NCBI GenBank assembly: GCA_003246755.1
Contig: QKDC01000148.1
Span: forward strand, 1-39,720
Origin: Gemmatimonadota bacterium
GTDB taxonomy: Bacteria; Gemmatimonadota; Gemmatimonadetes; Gemmatimonadales; GWC2-71-9
Direction of reading: 5' to 3'
Length of the DNA stretch: 39,720 nt
Every line of letters begins with the position of its first letter. Positions within the stretch are counted from its first letter, which is position 1. A program made the position numbers and the translations under genes. A model generated the notes under the pieces. The model was not told the origin of the DNA and made no database searches. It saw only the letters and a list, made by a program, of their open reading frames with translations. This document shows, in pieces, positions 17,521-25,646 of the stretch.

Positions 17521-18242
17521 ACCCAACGATTCTCCGATCCCTGACCTGCGCCGTCGCCATCCTTGCGGCCATTGGCTCTCCCCCGAACCTCCGTGCCCAG
17601 GTCGGCCACGCGCCAGAGGACTCACCCTATCGGGACATTCAACGCGCCAGTTTCTTCGTTGCCACGCTTGGGACCTTCCGCGGGTCCGGCGGCAAGCTCG
17701 GAGTGGCGCCGCACGACGGTCACACCTACGGGTTGCGGTGGAGCATTCTCGCCAACCGACCCCTCCAGGTCGGGTTTGGAGTGACCTACGGTCGCCTCCA
17801 GCACCTGGTACAGAACCAATCCGTCACGCCGGATATCCGGACCACGGGCCCCGTCGAGACCGAGGTCATCTGGACCGATGTCGCGTTCCAGATCAACCTC
17901 ACGGGAGGCAAGACCTGGCATGGCCTCGCGCCGTATTTCGGAGCGGGACTCGGTCTCGCCTTGACCAGCGAAGCTTCTGACGAGCCCACCGACTTCCGAA
18001 TGGGCAACAAGTTCTACTTCGCTCCCATGGCCGGCACGCGAATTTTTCTGACCTCTCGCTTGCACCTCCAGTTGGAGGGCCGCTACCAGTTCTGGCAAAT
18101 CACCTACCCCGAATCGTTCCGTATCCCCCCATTCGGCGGGAATGGAAACGACGCGGTTCTCCCCGGGGGATCGTTGAAGGAGTGGTCCGTCACACCGTGG
18201 CTCCAGATGGGCCTGGGGTGGGCAGTATCCCTGCCGTTCTAA
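17517..18242 (+). CDS. Predicted outer-membrane beta-barrel protein
   Basis: Exported 241-aa protein with a signal peptide (about 1-27, ending LRAQ). The remainder is built of alternating hydrophobic strands with aromatic ends and ends in a terminal Phe (AVSLPF), the pattern of small outer-membrane barrels. No specific family is recognised and no ligand can be named. The ATG overlaps the gpmI stop, and the QueD-like gene starts six bases after it, so it is embedded in the operon although its link to glycolysis or Moco synthesis is unclear. Confidence 0.78.
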   Translation: MNPTILRSLTCAVAILAAIGSPPNLRAQVGHAPEDSPYRDIQRASFFVATLGTFRGSGGKLGVAPHDGHTYGLRWSILANRPLQVGFGVTYGRLQHLVQNQSVTPDIRTTGPVETEVIWTDVAFQINLTGGKTWHGLAPYFGAGLGLALTSEASDEPTDFRMGNKFYFAPMAGTRIFLTSRLHLQLEGRYQFWQITYPESFRIPPFGGNGNDAVLPGGSLKEWSVTPWLQMGLGWAVSLPF

Positions 18243-18248
18243 ACCCTC

Positions 18249-18662
18249 ATGACCCTCTCGTTGACGCGTTCGGTCTCCTTCACCGCCCGGCACCGGCTCT
18301 TCGATGAGCGCCTGACGGCGGCCGAGAACCGGATCCGATTCGGGGAGACCGTTGACGATCACGCGCACACGTACACCGTGAGCGTCACACTCGCCGGGGA
18401 ACCCGATCCGGTCACGGGGGAACTTCTGGACCTCGGGAAGCTCGACCGGCTGCTCACCGACCGGGTCGTTCAGCCACTCGACGGCGCAAGCCTCAACGAG
18501 GCAGTACCCGTCTTCAGCAGCGGGGGGAAGCTCGCCACCTGCGAAGCCCTCGCGGCTTGGCTGTTCGACGACCTCATCACTCTTCTTCCCCCCAACCTCC
18601 GCCTCGAACGCGTTCGCGTCGCCGAGGACGCGACACTCCATGCCGACTGTACCGGGACCTGA
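18249..18662 (+). CDS. QueD/PTPS-fold protein lacking catalytic Cys and His
   Basis: Member of the 6-pyruvoyl-tetrahydropterin synthase / 6-carboxytetrahydropterin synthase fold (137 aa). The three zinc-ligand histidines are kept: H15 in FTARHRL and H38, H40 in DDHAHTY. The catalytic Cys four residues before the first of these is Thr34, and the LDH motif that carries the catalytic His is LDG (D78-G79). The pterin-binding Glu near 126 and TCE (PTSE-like) are kept. So it should bind zinc and perhaps a pterin but is unlikely to do standard QueD chemistry. It lies directly before fdhD, mobA, mobB and moeA, suggesting a role with molybdopterin, which is inference. Confidence 0.85.
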   Translation: MTLSLTRSVSFTARHRLFDERLTAAENRIRFGETVDDHAHTYTVSVTLAGEPDPVTGELLDLGKLDRLLTDRVVQPLDGASLNEAVPVFSSGGKLATCEALAAWLFDDLITLLPPNLRLERVRVAEDATLHADCTGT

Positions 18663-18699
18663 CCCCTCTCCGAACCTTCCCGCCAAAAGGGGGGGGCGG

Positions 18700-19413
18700 A
18701 TGTCGGAGGAAGCCGTGGTGGAGGAAATACCGGTGTGGCTCGAAGTGAATGGGGTACCCGCCGTCACCTGGATGTGCACCCCGTCACTCCTCGAGGAACT
18801 CGCCGTTGGATGGCTCTCGGGTGAGGGGTACATCACCTCGGTTGATGACGTGCGCCTTCGCCCGTGTGGAACCGACATGGGGTTCTGGGCGACGATCGAC
18901 GCCGAACGGGTTGACGCCGTCCGACGGGAAAACCGCCGGCCGGTACTCGCCTCGGGGTGTGGGGCGGTTCCCACCTTTCTGGCCGATCCGGCAACCCAAA
19001 TCCCCGAAGCACCGAGAGGGCCACCCCCTGAACCGGAGGCCTTGCGACGACTCTTCAAAGTGCTGTTCGGCCTGGGAGAAAGGTATCGCGAAACCGGAGG
19101 GATCCACGCCGCGGCCCTGACCGATGGGAGTGAGCTGCTCGCGCACGCGGAGGACATCGGTCGCCACAACGCCGTGGACAAAGTGGTTGGCATTGCCACC
19201 CTCTCCCGGACGGAGTTGGCGGGACGGGGACTCCTCGTCACCGGACGAATCTCCGCCGAACTCGCGTTCAAGGCCGCGAGGGCTGGAATTGCCTGGGTCG
19301 CCACTCCGTCGGTGCCCTCCACGCTGGCGGTCGAGATCGCGCGGCGGGCGGGGATGGTGCTGGTGGGGCGCGCGGTCAGTGGACAACCCCGCCATCATGG
19401 GGTCGGGCGTTAA
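18700..19413 (+). CDS. fdhD: FdhD, sulfur carrier for formate dehydrogenase
   Basis: Transfers sulfur to the molybdenum cofactor of formate dehydrogenase before insertion. The 237-aa protein has the typical GWLSGEGYI segment (37-45), the cysteine loop ASGCGAV with Cys87, EDIGRHNAVDKV and the GRISAELAFKAARAGI block. The loop carries one Cys where E. coli FdhD has CxxC; single-Cys loops may occur in other members. The ATG at 18700 follows a run of G that can act as ribosome-binding site; an upstream ATG in the previous gene is less likely. No formate dehydrogenase gene is in the window. Its TAA stop shares one base with mobA. Confidence 0.93.
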   Translation: MSEEAVVEEIPVWLEVNGVPAVTWMCTPSLLEELAVGWLSGEGYITSVDDVRLRPCGTDMGFWATIDAERVDAVRRENRRPVLASGCGAVPTFLADPATQIPEAPRGPPPEPEALRRLFKVLFGLGERYRETGGIHAAALTDGSELLAHAEDIGRHNAVDKVVGIATLSRTELAGRGLLVTGRISAELAFKAARAGIAWVATPSVPSTLAVEIARRAGMVLVGRAVSGQPRHHGVGR

Positions 19414-20009
19414 TGGGGCCGGTGCAGGGGGCCATTCTCGCCGGAGGGCATGCCACCAGATTCGCCGGGAAACCCAAAGGGCTGGAATGTGTCGGTGGTG
19501 AACGGATCCTCGACCTGGTGGCTGAAGTACTCAAGGTCGGTCTTGGGGTCGACCCGATTCTGGTTGCCAATGTTCCGGAGGCCGCGACGTGGCGCTCCGA
19601 CCTTCGCGTCGTTCCCGACCTGACACCCGGACTGGGGGCGCTCGGCGGTCTCTACACGGCAGTGGCCGTGGCCCCGGCGCCGGTGGTCTGCGTGGCCTGG
19701 GATATGCCTTTCGTGACGAGTGCTCTGGTTCGTCGCCTGGCTGAGGGACTCGAGCATTCGGATGTATTCCTTCCAGCCAGTGGGAACAGGCGGGGAGTGG
19801 AGCCGCTGTGTGCAGCCTACGGCCCGGCGTGTCGTGGGGCGATGGAGCGTGCCATTGAAGAGGGGGATGGCCGCGCAATTGGCTTCCATCGCCACGTGCG
19901 GGTGGGTATCCTATCAGAGGCGGACGTCTCGACTTTGGGCGATGCCGGCAAGCTATTCTTCAATGTCAACACCGAGCACGATCTCACACGTGCGCAGGAG
20001 CTGATCTGA
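19413..20009 (+). CDS. mobA: Molybdenum cofactor guanylyltransferase
   Basis: Adds GMP to molybdopterin to form the guanine dinucleotide cofactor. At 198 aa it is of normal length with the nucleotide-binding signature LAGGHATRFAGKPKG (9-23), GLGALGGLYTA in the middle, the metal-binding AWDMPFV, and the NVNTEHDL ending. The position between fdhD and mobB fits. It starts at the ATG that overlaps the fdhD stop by one base and ends three bases before mobB. Family relatives that use CTP (MocA) are less likely because this sits with mobB. Confidence 0.92.
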   Translation: MGPVQGAILAGGHATRFAGKPKGLECVGGERILDLVAEVLKVGLGVDPILVANVPEAATWRSDLRVVPDLTPGLGALGGLYTAVAVAPAPVVCVAWDMPFVTSALVRRLAEGLEHSDVFLPASGNRRGVEPLCAAYGPACRGAMERAIEEGDGRAIGFHRHVRVGILSEADVSTLGDAGKLFFNVNTEHDLTRAQELI

Positions 20010-20012
20010 TCC

Positions 20013-20531
20013 ATGCGTCTCGTATCCATCGTCGGGCAGAAAAACTCCGGGAAGACCACCCTGCTCATTGCCCTCGCTCGGGAGTTCAAGAGACAGGGTC
20101 GGACGGTGGCCACCATCAAGCATGCGACCCACCCGGCGGTCTTTGACACGAAGGGGACAGACAGTCAGCGGCACTTCGACGAGGGAAATGCGATCAAGAC
20201 ACTGATCGCCGCCCCGGAGCTTCGAGTGCTGTTCGAACGCACTCCCGACGATACGGATCCCGTGACCCTGGCTACGACCTACTTGCAGGGCGCGGACATC
20301 GTTCTCATCGAGGGCTTTCGCAAAGCACAACTGCCAAAGGTCGAGATTTCCCGGACCGCGATTGGTCTGCCGCCCTACTACGATCCCGCGCTCCCGAACG
20401 CTGAGGAATGGCTCGCGGTGGTCACCGACGACCCGATGTTCCAGGCCGGCTGCCGCGTCCTGCGGTTCCAGGACACCATGTGGCTCCCGGTCCTGGCCTC
20501 GCTCGCGCTGGAGTATGGAAAGGAAGTGTAG
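20013..20531 (+). CDS. mobB: MobB, GTP-binding molybdopterin-guanine dinucleotide adaptor
   Basis: Small P-loop GTPase (172 aa) that helps MobA or delivers cofactor to apo-enzymes. The Walker A sequence GQKNSGKTT is at 8-16, TIKHATH at 33-39 with a DTKGTDSQRH stretch, and IEGFRKAQLPKVEI is the family signature near 97-110. Three bases separate it from mobA. Its 3' end overlaps the reading frame of moeA. Confidence 0.93.
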   Translation: MRLVSIVGQKNSGKTTLLIALAREFKRQGRTVATIKHATHPAVFDTKGTDSQRHFDEGNAIKTLIAAPELRVLFERTPDDTDPVTLATTYLQGADIVLIEGFRKAQLPKVEISRTAIGLPPYYDPALPNAEEWLAVVTDDPMFQAGCRVLRFQDTMWLPVLASLALEYGKEV

Positions 20532-21796
20532 CCATAGCCCTTACCGCGGCCGACGCCACTCGTCGGATTCTCGCCGAACTCAAGCGCCAACCTCCGCTTC
20601 GCGTCCCGCTCCATGATGCCCTCGGTTCCGTACTCGCCGAGGAAGTGATCAGCCCCATCAACATCCCTGCCCAAACCAACTCGGCCATGGATGGATACGC
20701 CGTCCGGGGAAAGGACGTACGCGGCGCGACTGCCGAGGTGCCCTGCGTGCTCGAAGTGATCGAGACACTCCCGGCTGGGCGGTTTCCCACTCGGGGGCTG
20801 GGGCCCGGAGAGTGTGCCAGAATCTTCACCGGCGCACCCCTGCCCGAGGGGGCCGACACCGTGATCCGACAGGAGGATACCGATCTCGGTCGTGAGCGCG
20901 TCACGATCGTCACCGACCGAGACCTGGGATCGAACGTCCGGCATGCCGGTGAGGATATTCAGCGCGGAAGGCGTGTGTTCACGCCCGGAACCGAACTCGG
21001 ACCGGCTCAGTTGGGTGTCCTCGCGTCCATGGCGGTGTCACACCCGGTGGTATTTCGGCGTCCGCGGGTGGGTATTCTCGGGAGTGGTGATGAAATCGTC
21101 GAATTGGATCGACCCGACGATATCCTGAGCGGTCGCAAGGTGGCCAGCTCCAATTCGTACACCTTGAGCGCTCTGACGCGCCTCGCCGGTGGCGTCCCCA
21201 TCCCGCTCGGCATCGCCGCAGACACCCGTGACAGTCTCCGAGAACACTTCGCCAGGGCCCAGGACTGTGACCTCCTGGTGACCAGCGCCGGAGTCAGCGT
21301 GGGCGAGCATGACCACCTGCGGGACGTGGTCGCGGAAGTGGGAGGCGCGGAGGCCATCCGGTTTTGGAAACTCCGGATGCGACCGGGCGCTCCCGTGGGT
21401 TTCGGAATGATCGGGGTCATGCCATGGCTTGGCCTTCCGGGCAACCCGGTGAGCGCCATGGTCACCTTCGAACTCTTCGTCCGGCCGGCGATTCGTTGGA
21501 TGGCTGGGTTCGATGCACCGTTCCGGCGCTGCGTGCCGGTGGTGACGGGAGAACCGATCAAGGTCTCTGCCGCGCTCCAGCATTTTCTCAGGGCCCGCAT
21601 CACCGACGAGGGAGATCGCCGAGTCGCTCGGCTCACGGGGCCCCAGGGGTCGGGGATTCTCACGTCGATGGTCCAGGCGAACGGCCTCCTCATCGTCCCG
21701 GAGGGGCAGCGAGAAACACCGAAGGGCGCCATCCTGAGCGCCCTCCTCTTCGACGATCCGATCCACCAGACGGAGCCCGGGTTTGGCGGGGGCTAG
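20483..21796 (+). CDS. moeA: Molybdopterin molybdenumtransferase
   Basis: Inserts molybdate into adenylated molybdopterin. Visible motifs are NSAMDGYAV near the N-terminus, FTGAPLPEGADTVIRQED, VGILGSGDEI, TSAGVSVGEHDHL and GLPGNPVSAMVTFELFVRP. Homology begins about 20 residues after the GTG at 20483, at LTAADATRRIL, and the GTG lies 49 bases inside mobB with no Shine-Dalgarno. An ATA codon at 20534 is seven bases after GGAAAGGAAG and would give a more typical N-terminus, so the true start is uncertain. An in-frame ATG at 20408 is too deep in mobB. The stop is shared with the convergent gene through CTAG. Confidence 0.93.
   Translation, partial: APGPGLARAGVWKGSVAIALTAADATRRILAELKRQPPLRVPLHDALGSVLAEEVISPINIPAQTNSAMDGYAVRGKDVRGATAEVPCVLEVIETLPAGRFPTRGLGPGECARIFTGAPLPEGADTVIRQEDTDLGRERVTIVTDRDLGSNVRHAGEDIQRGRRVFTPGTELGPAQLGVLASMAVSHPVVFRRPRVGILGSGDEIVELDRPDDILSGRKVASSNSYTLSALTRLAGGVPIPLGIAADTRDSLREHFARAQDCDLLVTSAGVSVGEHDHLRDVVAEVGGAEAIRFWKLRMRPGAPVGFGMIGVMPWLGLPGNPVSAMVTFELFVRPAIRWMAGFDAPFRRCVPVVTGEPIKVSAALQHFLRARITDEGDRRVARLTGPQGSGILTSMVQANGLLIVPEGQRETPKGAILSALLFDDPIHQTEPGFGGG
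20517..20526 (+). promoter_or_regulatory. Ribosome-binding site candidate for moeA
   Basis: GGAAAGGAAG at the very end of mobB, seven bases before an ATA codon at the expected moeA N-terminus and with no ATG, GTG or TTG in the moeA frame in reach. If used, moeA starts with a rare AUA; otherwise the site is coincidental. Confidence 0.35.
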
Positions 21797-21804
21797 GCGA
21801 GCCC
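21790..21804. terminator. Inverted repeat over the convergent moeA / TerB-like stop codons
   Basis: GGGCT/AGCCC stem (extendable by one G-T pair) with the loop AGGCG covers the CTAG that serves as stop TAG on both strands. It could terminate or protect both transcripts. There is no U-tract on either side. Confidence 0.35.
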
Positions 21805-22722
21805 TCGAACCTTCTCCAAGAGTGCCTTCGCATCCAGGTTTTCCGCCTGGAGCTTGATCTCCTTCTCGACCTGTGGATAGATCGTTGTCGCATCGGCCTG
21901 GAATCGCTCGAACAGCTCCTTGAGGTCGGCCTTGCTGAGGGTTCGACCCTTCGCGTAGTACGTACTGGCGGCGTGTCCCAGGGCATACGTCGTCGCGAAC
22001 GACGCCATGGTTCCCACGACGGCCCCGGTCGCACCGCGCAGCACACCGCCCAGCAAGCCCCCACCAACCCGCTTGGCAATCCCGCCCACGAGCCGCCGAG
22101 CAATCGTCTCGACCGCCTGAGAGGTGGCGCCGAGTCCGAAGGTGGCAACGAGTTCGGCAATCTGGGAACGGTCGAGCCGCACTCCATGGCGGCGACCAAT
22201 CTCATAGACCAGTTTGAGCTGAAGGGGAAGGACGACGACACTCGCCGTCGCTTGGGGGAGCAGTTCGGCCGCCCCGGCGAGAATCGCATGCCGGAGGATG
22301 GTCTGATCGAGGTCCCCTCCCCCAGCTTCATGTTCTCCGGTGGAAACCGGCGGGAGACCGGGATCGACATAGTGCTCGGCCTCGAGTCGCATTCCGATCG
22401 CGGCGGCCTCGGAAATCCCGAGCGCTACCCGAAGTTCCTCGAGGAAGGTCTCCTCGGGTTCGTTCAACGCATCATCGGCGCGACACACCGTTGCGGCAAG
22501 GTGGTAGGCCGTCCGACGGGCCTCCGGGGTGGTGAGTGCCTCGGCAATCGCCTCGGGTGAAACCGGCTTGAGGAAGGCCATCCGAAACAGATCCTTCCCA
22601 CCATACCCCATCTCCTCCATGAGGTGTTGGATCCGCTGCCGTTCCGATGGATCGAGGTGACCATCGGAACACGCTGCCGCGACACAGGTCAGGGCGATGA
22701 ATTCGATTTCCGTCTCGGTCAT
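21793..22722 (-). CDS. TerB-like N-terminal domain fused to DUF697-like membrane-associated domain
   Basis: A 309-aa protein of unknown function. Residues about 3-125 resemble the helical TerB/DjlA acidic fold (ALTCVAAACSDGHLDPSERQRI is typical). Residues about 150-260 resemble the DUF697/YcjF-type domain: LLPQATASVVVLPLQLKLVYEIGRRHG followed by Gly/Ala-rich hydrophobic helices. The C-terminal 50 residues are charged and helical. TerB-like domains are known in metal-stress and membrane-complex proteins, but no ter gene is nearby. It is divergent from htpX across 84 bases, a possible hint of a membrane-quality role. Confidence 0.82.
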   Translation of the reverse strand: MTETEIEFIALTCVAAACSDGHLDPSERQRIQHLMEEMGYGGKDLFRMAFLKPVSPEAIAEALTTPEARRTAYHLAATVCRADDALNEPEETFLEELRVALGISEAAAIGMRLEAEHYVDPGLPPVSTGEHEAGGGDLDQTILRHAILAGAAELLPQATASVVVLPLQLKLVYEIGRRHGVRLDRSQIAELVATFGLGATSQAVETIARRLVGGIAKRVGGGLLGGVLRGATGAVVGTMASFATTYALGHAASTYYAKGRTLSKADLKELFERFQADATTIYPQVEKEIKLQAENLDAKALLEKVRGLA

Positions 22723-22794
22723 GTTGCCTCCCGGAGCACCGGCCAGGATGGGACGTCTGGAAGATAGTCGGGTGCTGACGCTACCTTTCTAACC

Positions 22795-22801
22795 GGAGGA
22801 G
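22795..22801 (+). promoter_or_regulatory. Strong ribosome-binding site of htpX
   Basis: GGAGGAG five bases before the ATG at 22807 is one of the two best Shine-Dalgarno sequences in the window; it fixes the htpX start. Confidence 0.8.
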
Positions 22802-22806
22802 TAACG

Positions 22807-23634
22807 ATGAACAACGCCAAGACTTTCATCCTGATGGCCGGCATGATGGCGCTCTTCATGGTCGCCGGTCAGGCCATTGGAGGCAGCCAAGGGCTCCTGG
22901 TGGCCCTGCTCATCGGCGGCACCATGAACTTCCTTTCCTTCTTCTTCTCCGACCGCATGGTGCTGCGCATGTACCGCGCCCGGGTCGTGACCGAAGCGGA
23001 GGCTCCCGATCTCTACCGAATGGTCGACCGGCTCCGCCAGCGAGCTGGACTACCGATGCCTGTCGTCGCGGTCGCGCCGCATGAGCAGCCCAATGCCTTC
23101 GCGACCGGCAGGAGCCCCACCAAGGCGGTCGTAGCGGTGACCACGGGGCTTCTCAAACGGATGCCCGGTGAGGAGGTCGAGGGGGTCATCGCCCACGAAT
23201 TAGCGCATATCAAGAACCGCGACATGCTGATCTCCACCATCGCGGCGGCCATGGCCGCGGCGATCGGTTACCTGCCCTACCTCCTGTTGTTTGCCGGTGA
23301 CCGTCGCGATCGGGGTGGCAGCCCGTTCGTGGCCATTGGCATGATGATCCTCGGTCCCTTGGCAGCCATGGTGATTCAGATGGCCGTTTCGCGACAACGG
23401 GAATTCGAGGCGGACCGGGTCGCGGCGGAGATCCTGGGGCGCCCCGAACCCTTGGCGAGGGCGCTGCAGCGACTGGATGCCATGTCCAAGCGCATCCCGA
23501 TGGATGTCGCCCCTGCGGTTGCTCCCCTCGCCCAAGTGAACCCGCTCGCCGCCCACCCCGGAGGCATGGCGCGTTTGTTCTCCACCCATCCACCGACCGA
23601 GGAGCGGATCGCGCGGCTCCAGGGACGACCCTAG
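22807..23634 (+). CDS. htpX: HtpX-type membrane zinc metalloprotease
   Basis: Inner-membrane M48 protease that removes damaged membrane proteins. The 275-aa protein has two N-terminal helices (about 7-25 and 28-47), the zinc motif HELAH at 130-134 with E131 catalytic, two further helices at about 143-163 and 173-195, and the third ligand E201 in REFEADR. The C-terminal STHPPTEERIARL is typical. The start follows a strong Shine-Dalgarno. Often stress-induced in other bacteria; no heat-shock promoter could be identified here. It is followed by a hairpin and no obvious cotranscribed partner. Confidence 0.95.
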   Translation: MNNAKTFILMAGMMALFMVAGQAIGGSQGLLVALLIGGTMNFLSFFFSDRMVLRMYRARVVTEAEAPDLYRMVDRLRQRAGLPMPVVAVAPHEQPNAFATGRSPTKAVVAVTTGLLKRMPGEEVEGVIAHELAHIKNRDMLISTIAAAMAAAIGYLPYLLLFAGDRRDRGGSPFVAIGMMILGPLAAMVIQMAVSRQREFEADRVAAEILGRPEPLARALQRLDAMSKRIPMDVAPAVAPLAQVNPLAAHPGGMARLFSTHPPTEERIARLQGRP

Positions 23635-23637
23635 GTC

Positions 23638-23685
23638 AGGAGGACACAGGGGTCTCCGAAGCAGGACACGCGTGTTGCCTCCTTT
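23638..23685 (+). terminator. Hairpin region after htpX
   Basis: AGGAGG-ACAC (23638-23647) can pair with GTGT-(TG)-CCTCCT (23672-23683), followed by TT; inside lies a perfect 10-base palindrome ACACGCGTGT (23666-23675). It begins four bases after the htpX stop, so it is a reasonable terminator candidate. The rest of the 158-base gap shows nothing else I can name. Confidence 0.4.
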
Positions 23686-23792
23686 CCAGTCGCTCCACCC
23701 AGTAACTCATTGCCTCGGGGAGAGATAGCCGAAGCGGCAGGACCAGGCATGCGCTCTGCTGATGAGAAGCTATCCGACGTGGGAGCGGAATC

Positions 23793-24254
23793 ATGCGCAG
23801 GCTTGCCAGACGACTCCTGTATTTCATCCCGATCCTGTGGCTGAGCGGCTGTCGACTGCTCAACCCGACCGACCCACTCGACGAACTCGACCATGCCTAC
23901 GATCTCTGGGCAACCCGAGGATACGACTCCTACAGCTACGAAGTCATACGCAGTTGCTTCTGCGGTCTACCCGGGGTCGGTCGCGTCGTGGTCGTGGTGG
24001 TCCATGACTGGGTGCCGGTTGCGGCCTGGAATGCCGATACGGGAGAGCCTTTCGGGCCCGGCGAGGTGGCGGCCTTTCCCACGGTCGAGGACTTGTTCGA
24101 CCTCGCGGAGGACGCCATCCGTCACGCGGATCGTTTCACCATCGAGTATGACGACCGGCTGGGTTACCCCCGGGTCCTCGACATCGACTACCTCAAGAAT
24201 GCCATCGACGACGAGTTGTTCGTCGGGTCGAGCCGACTCGAACCGATCGGGTAG
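23793..24254 (+). CDS. DUF6174-like lipoprotein (copy 1)
   Basis: Predicted lipoprotein of 153 aa: short basic start, hydrophobic stretch and lipobox LSGC with lipidated Cys20. The mature part has the pattern of DUF6174-like proteins: YDSYSYEV, a CFC (CxC) motif, a strand block, FPTVEDLFDL, and IEYDDRLGYPRVLDIDYL. It is 34% or so shaped like the second copy at 26239, judged by eye from shared motifs and not by an alignment. GGGAG precedes the ATG. Function unknown; it is probably anchored in a cell-envelope membrane. Confidence 0.85.
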   Translation: MRRLARRLLYFIPILWLSGCRLLNPTDPLDELDHAYDLWATRGYDSYSYEVIRSCFCGLPGVGRVVVVVVHDWVPVAAWNADTGEPFGPGEVAAFPTVEDLFDLAEDAIRHADRFTIEYDDRLGYPRVLDIDYLKNAIDDELFVGSSRLEPIG

Positions 24255-24308
24255 GTACCGACAGCCGCACCTGGCGTAACCGCGGAGCCAGCAGCATCTT
24301 CCCCGCTC

Positions 24309-25646
24309 ATGCCTCCGACACCCCGTGTTGGTTTGTTAGCTCGCCTTGGTCTCGGTCGTCCCGATGCCCGGGCATGGGCCATGTACGACTGGGCGAACTC
24401 GGGTGTGTACACCCTGATCATCACCGCGGTCTTCCCGATCTTCTTCCTCGACTATGCCTCCGAGGACCCGCAGTTGGGGGTGAGTCGGTTCACTCTGGCC
24501 ACGACGCTCGGTCTCACCATCACCGCGGTTCTCTCACCCTTCCTCGGGACCCTGGCGGATCAGTCCGCCTCGAAACTCAAACTCCTCGCAACGTTCATCG
24601 CGATTGGTGTTTCTGCTGCGTGTGGCATGTTCTTCATCGGCCAAGGGCAATGGATGTTTGCCCTCGTCCTCTTCATGCTCGTGACGCTGGGCATCAACGG
24701 GAGTTTCGTCTTCTACGATGCGCTGCTCCCCCACGTGGCGGATCGGGAGGATGGGGATCGACTCTCCAGCGCGGGTTACGCCCTGGGCTACCTAGGGGGT
24801 GGGCTGGTCCTCGCGTTGGGGCTGGGGATCATCCAAGCACCCGGGTTCTTTGGATTACCCTCTGGAGACGGACTCTCCCCCAGCGCTGCAAGTCTCAAGA
24901 TCCGGATAGGATTCCTCATCGCCGCGGCCTGGTGGCTGCTGTTCTCGATCCCGCTCTTTCGCCAAGTCCCCGAACCACCCGCCACACCACGTCTCCCCGG
25001 GCACGAGGGGCACAACGCCTTCACCGAGACCTTCGCCCAACTGGCGCGGACCTTCAAAGATCTGCGTCGCTACCGGGACGCTTTCATCTTCCTCATCGCG
25101 TTCCTGATCTACAACGACGGGATTGGGACGATCATCAAACTCGCGACAGCGTACGGCACGGAGATCGGCATCACTCGCACGACCATGATTGCGGCCATCG
25201 TGGTGACTCAGTTCGTGGGAGTCCCGTTCGCGTTCATGTTTGGCGCGCTGGCAGGAAGGATCGGGACACGGCCCTCGATCTTCCTGGGCATTGCGGCATA
25301 CGGTGTCATCGCCGTCCTCGGCTTCTACATGCGAACCGACACGCACTTCATCATGCTCGCGATCTTGGTTGGGATGGTACAGGGCGGTACCCAAGCGCTG
25401 AGTCGCTCCCTCTTCGCCAGTATGATCCCGAAGAGCAAGTCGGGAGAGTTCTTCGGGTTCTTCAGCGTCTTCGACAAGGGTGCGAGCATCCTCGGGCCGC
25501 TGGCGTTTTGGCTCGTGCTCGAACTCACCGGCTCGAGCCGAAATGCCATCCTCTCCCTCATCATCTTCTTTGGCATCGGGGCGGCGCTACTCGCGACCGT
25601 CAACGTCAGTCGGGGCCAGGCCGCCGCACTCGAGGGTGATGCCTGA
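24309..25646 (+). CDS. MFS transporter of the UMF1 (Atg22-like) family
   Basis: Inner-membrane carrier of 445 aa with about 12 hydrophobic segments. The UMF1/Atg22 signature [13 protein letters not shown] is at 22-34, and the later [17 protein letters not shown] stretch is diagnostic of the same group. The substrate of bacterial members is largely unknown; the yeast relative exports amino acids from the vacuole. It starts 54 bases after the first DUF6174-like gene, and its last eight bases overlap the YjbQ gene. A competing frame of nearly equal length on the same strand is a shadow. Confidence 0.93.
   Translation: MPPTPRVGLLARLGLGRPDARAWAMYDWANSGVYTLIITAVFPIFFLDYASEDPQLGVSRFTLATTLGLTITAVLSPFLGTLADQSASKLKLLATFIAIGVSAACGMFFIGQGQWMFALVLFMLVTLGINGSFVFYDALLPHVADREDGDRLSSAGYALGYLGGGLVLALGLGIIQAPGFFGLPSGDGLSPSAASLKIRIGFLIAAAWWLLFSIPLFRQVPEPPATPRLPGHEGHNAFTETFAQLARTFKDLRRYRDAFIFLIAFLIYNDGIGTIIKLATAYGTEIGITRTTMIAAIVVTQFVGVPFAFMFGALAGRIGTRPSIFLGIAAYGVIAVLGFYMRTDTHFIMLAILVGMVQGGTQALSRSLFASMIPKSKSGEFFGFFSVFDKGASILGPLAFWLVLELTGSSRNAILSLIIFFGIGAALLATVNVSRGQAAALEGDA

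Noticed and set aside
17622-19322. 566-residue open frame on the minus strand across four plus-strand genes
   Set aside because: It crosses the ends of several well-supported genes and has no recognisable domain.
20408-20482. ATG upstream start for moeA inside mobB
   Set aside because: It would overlap mobB by over 120 bases and adds residues without MoeA homology.
23631-23894. Minus-strand open frame of 87 residues over the gap before the first DUF6174-like gene
   Set aside because: No ribosome-binding site, unremarkable composition, and it runs into the lipoprotein gene on the other strand.
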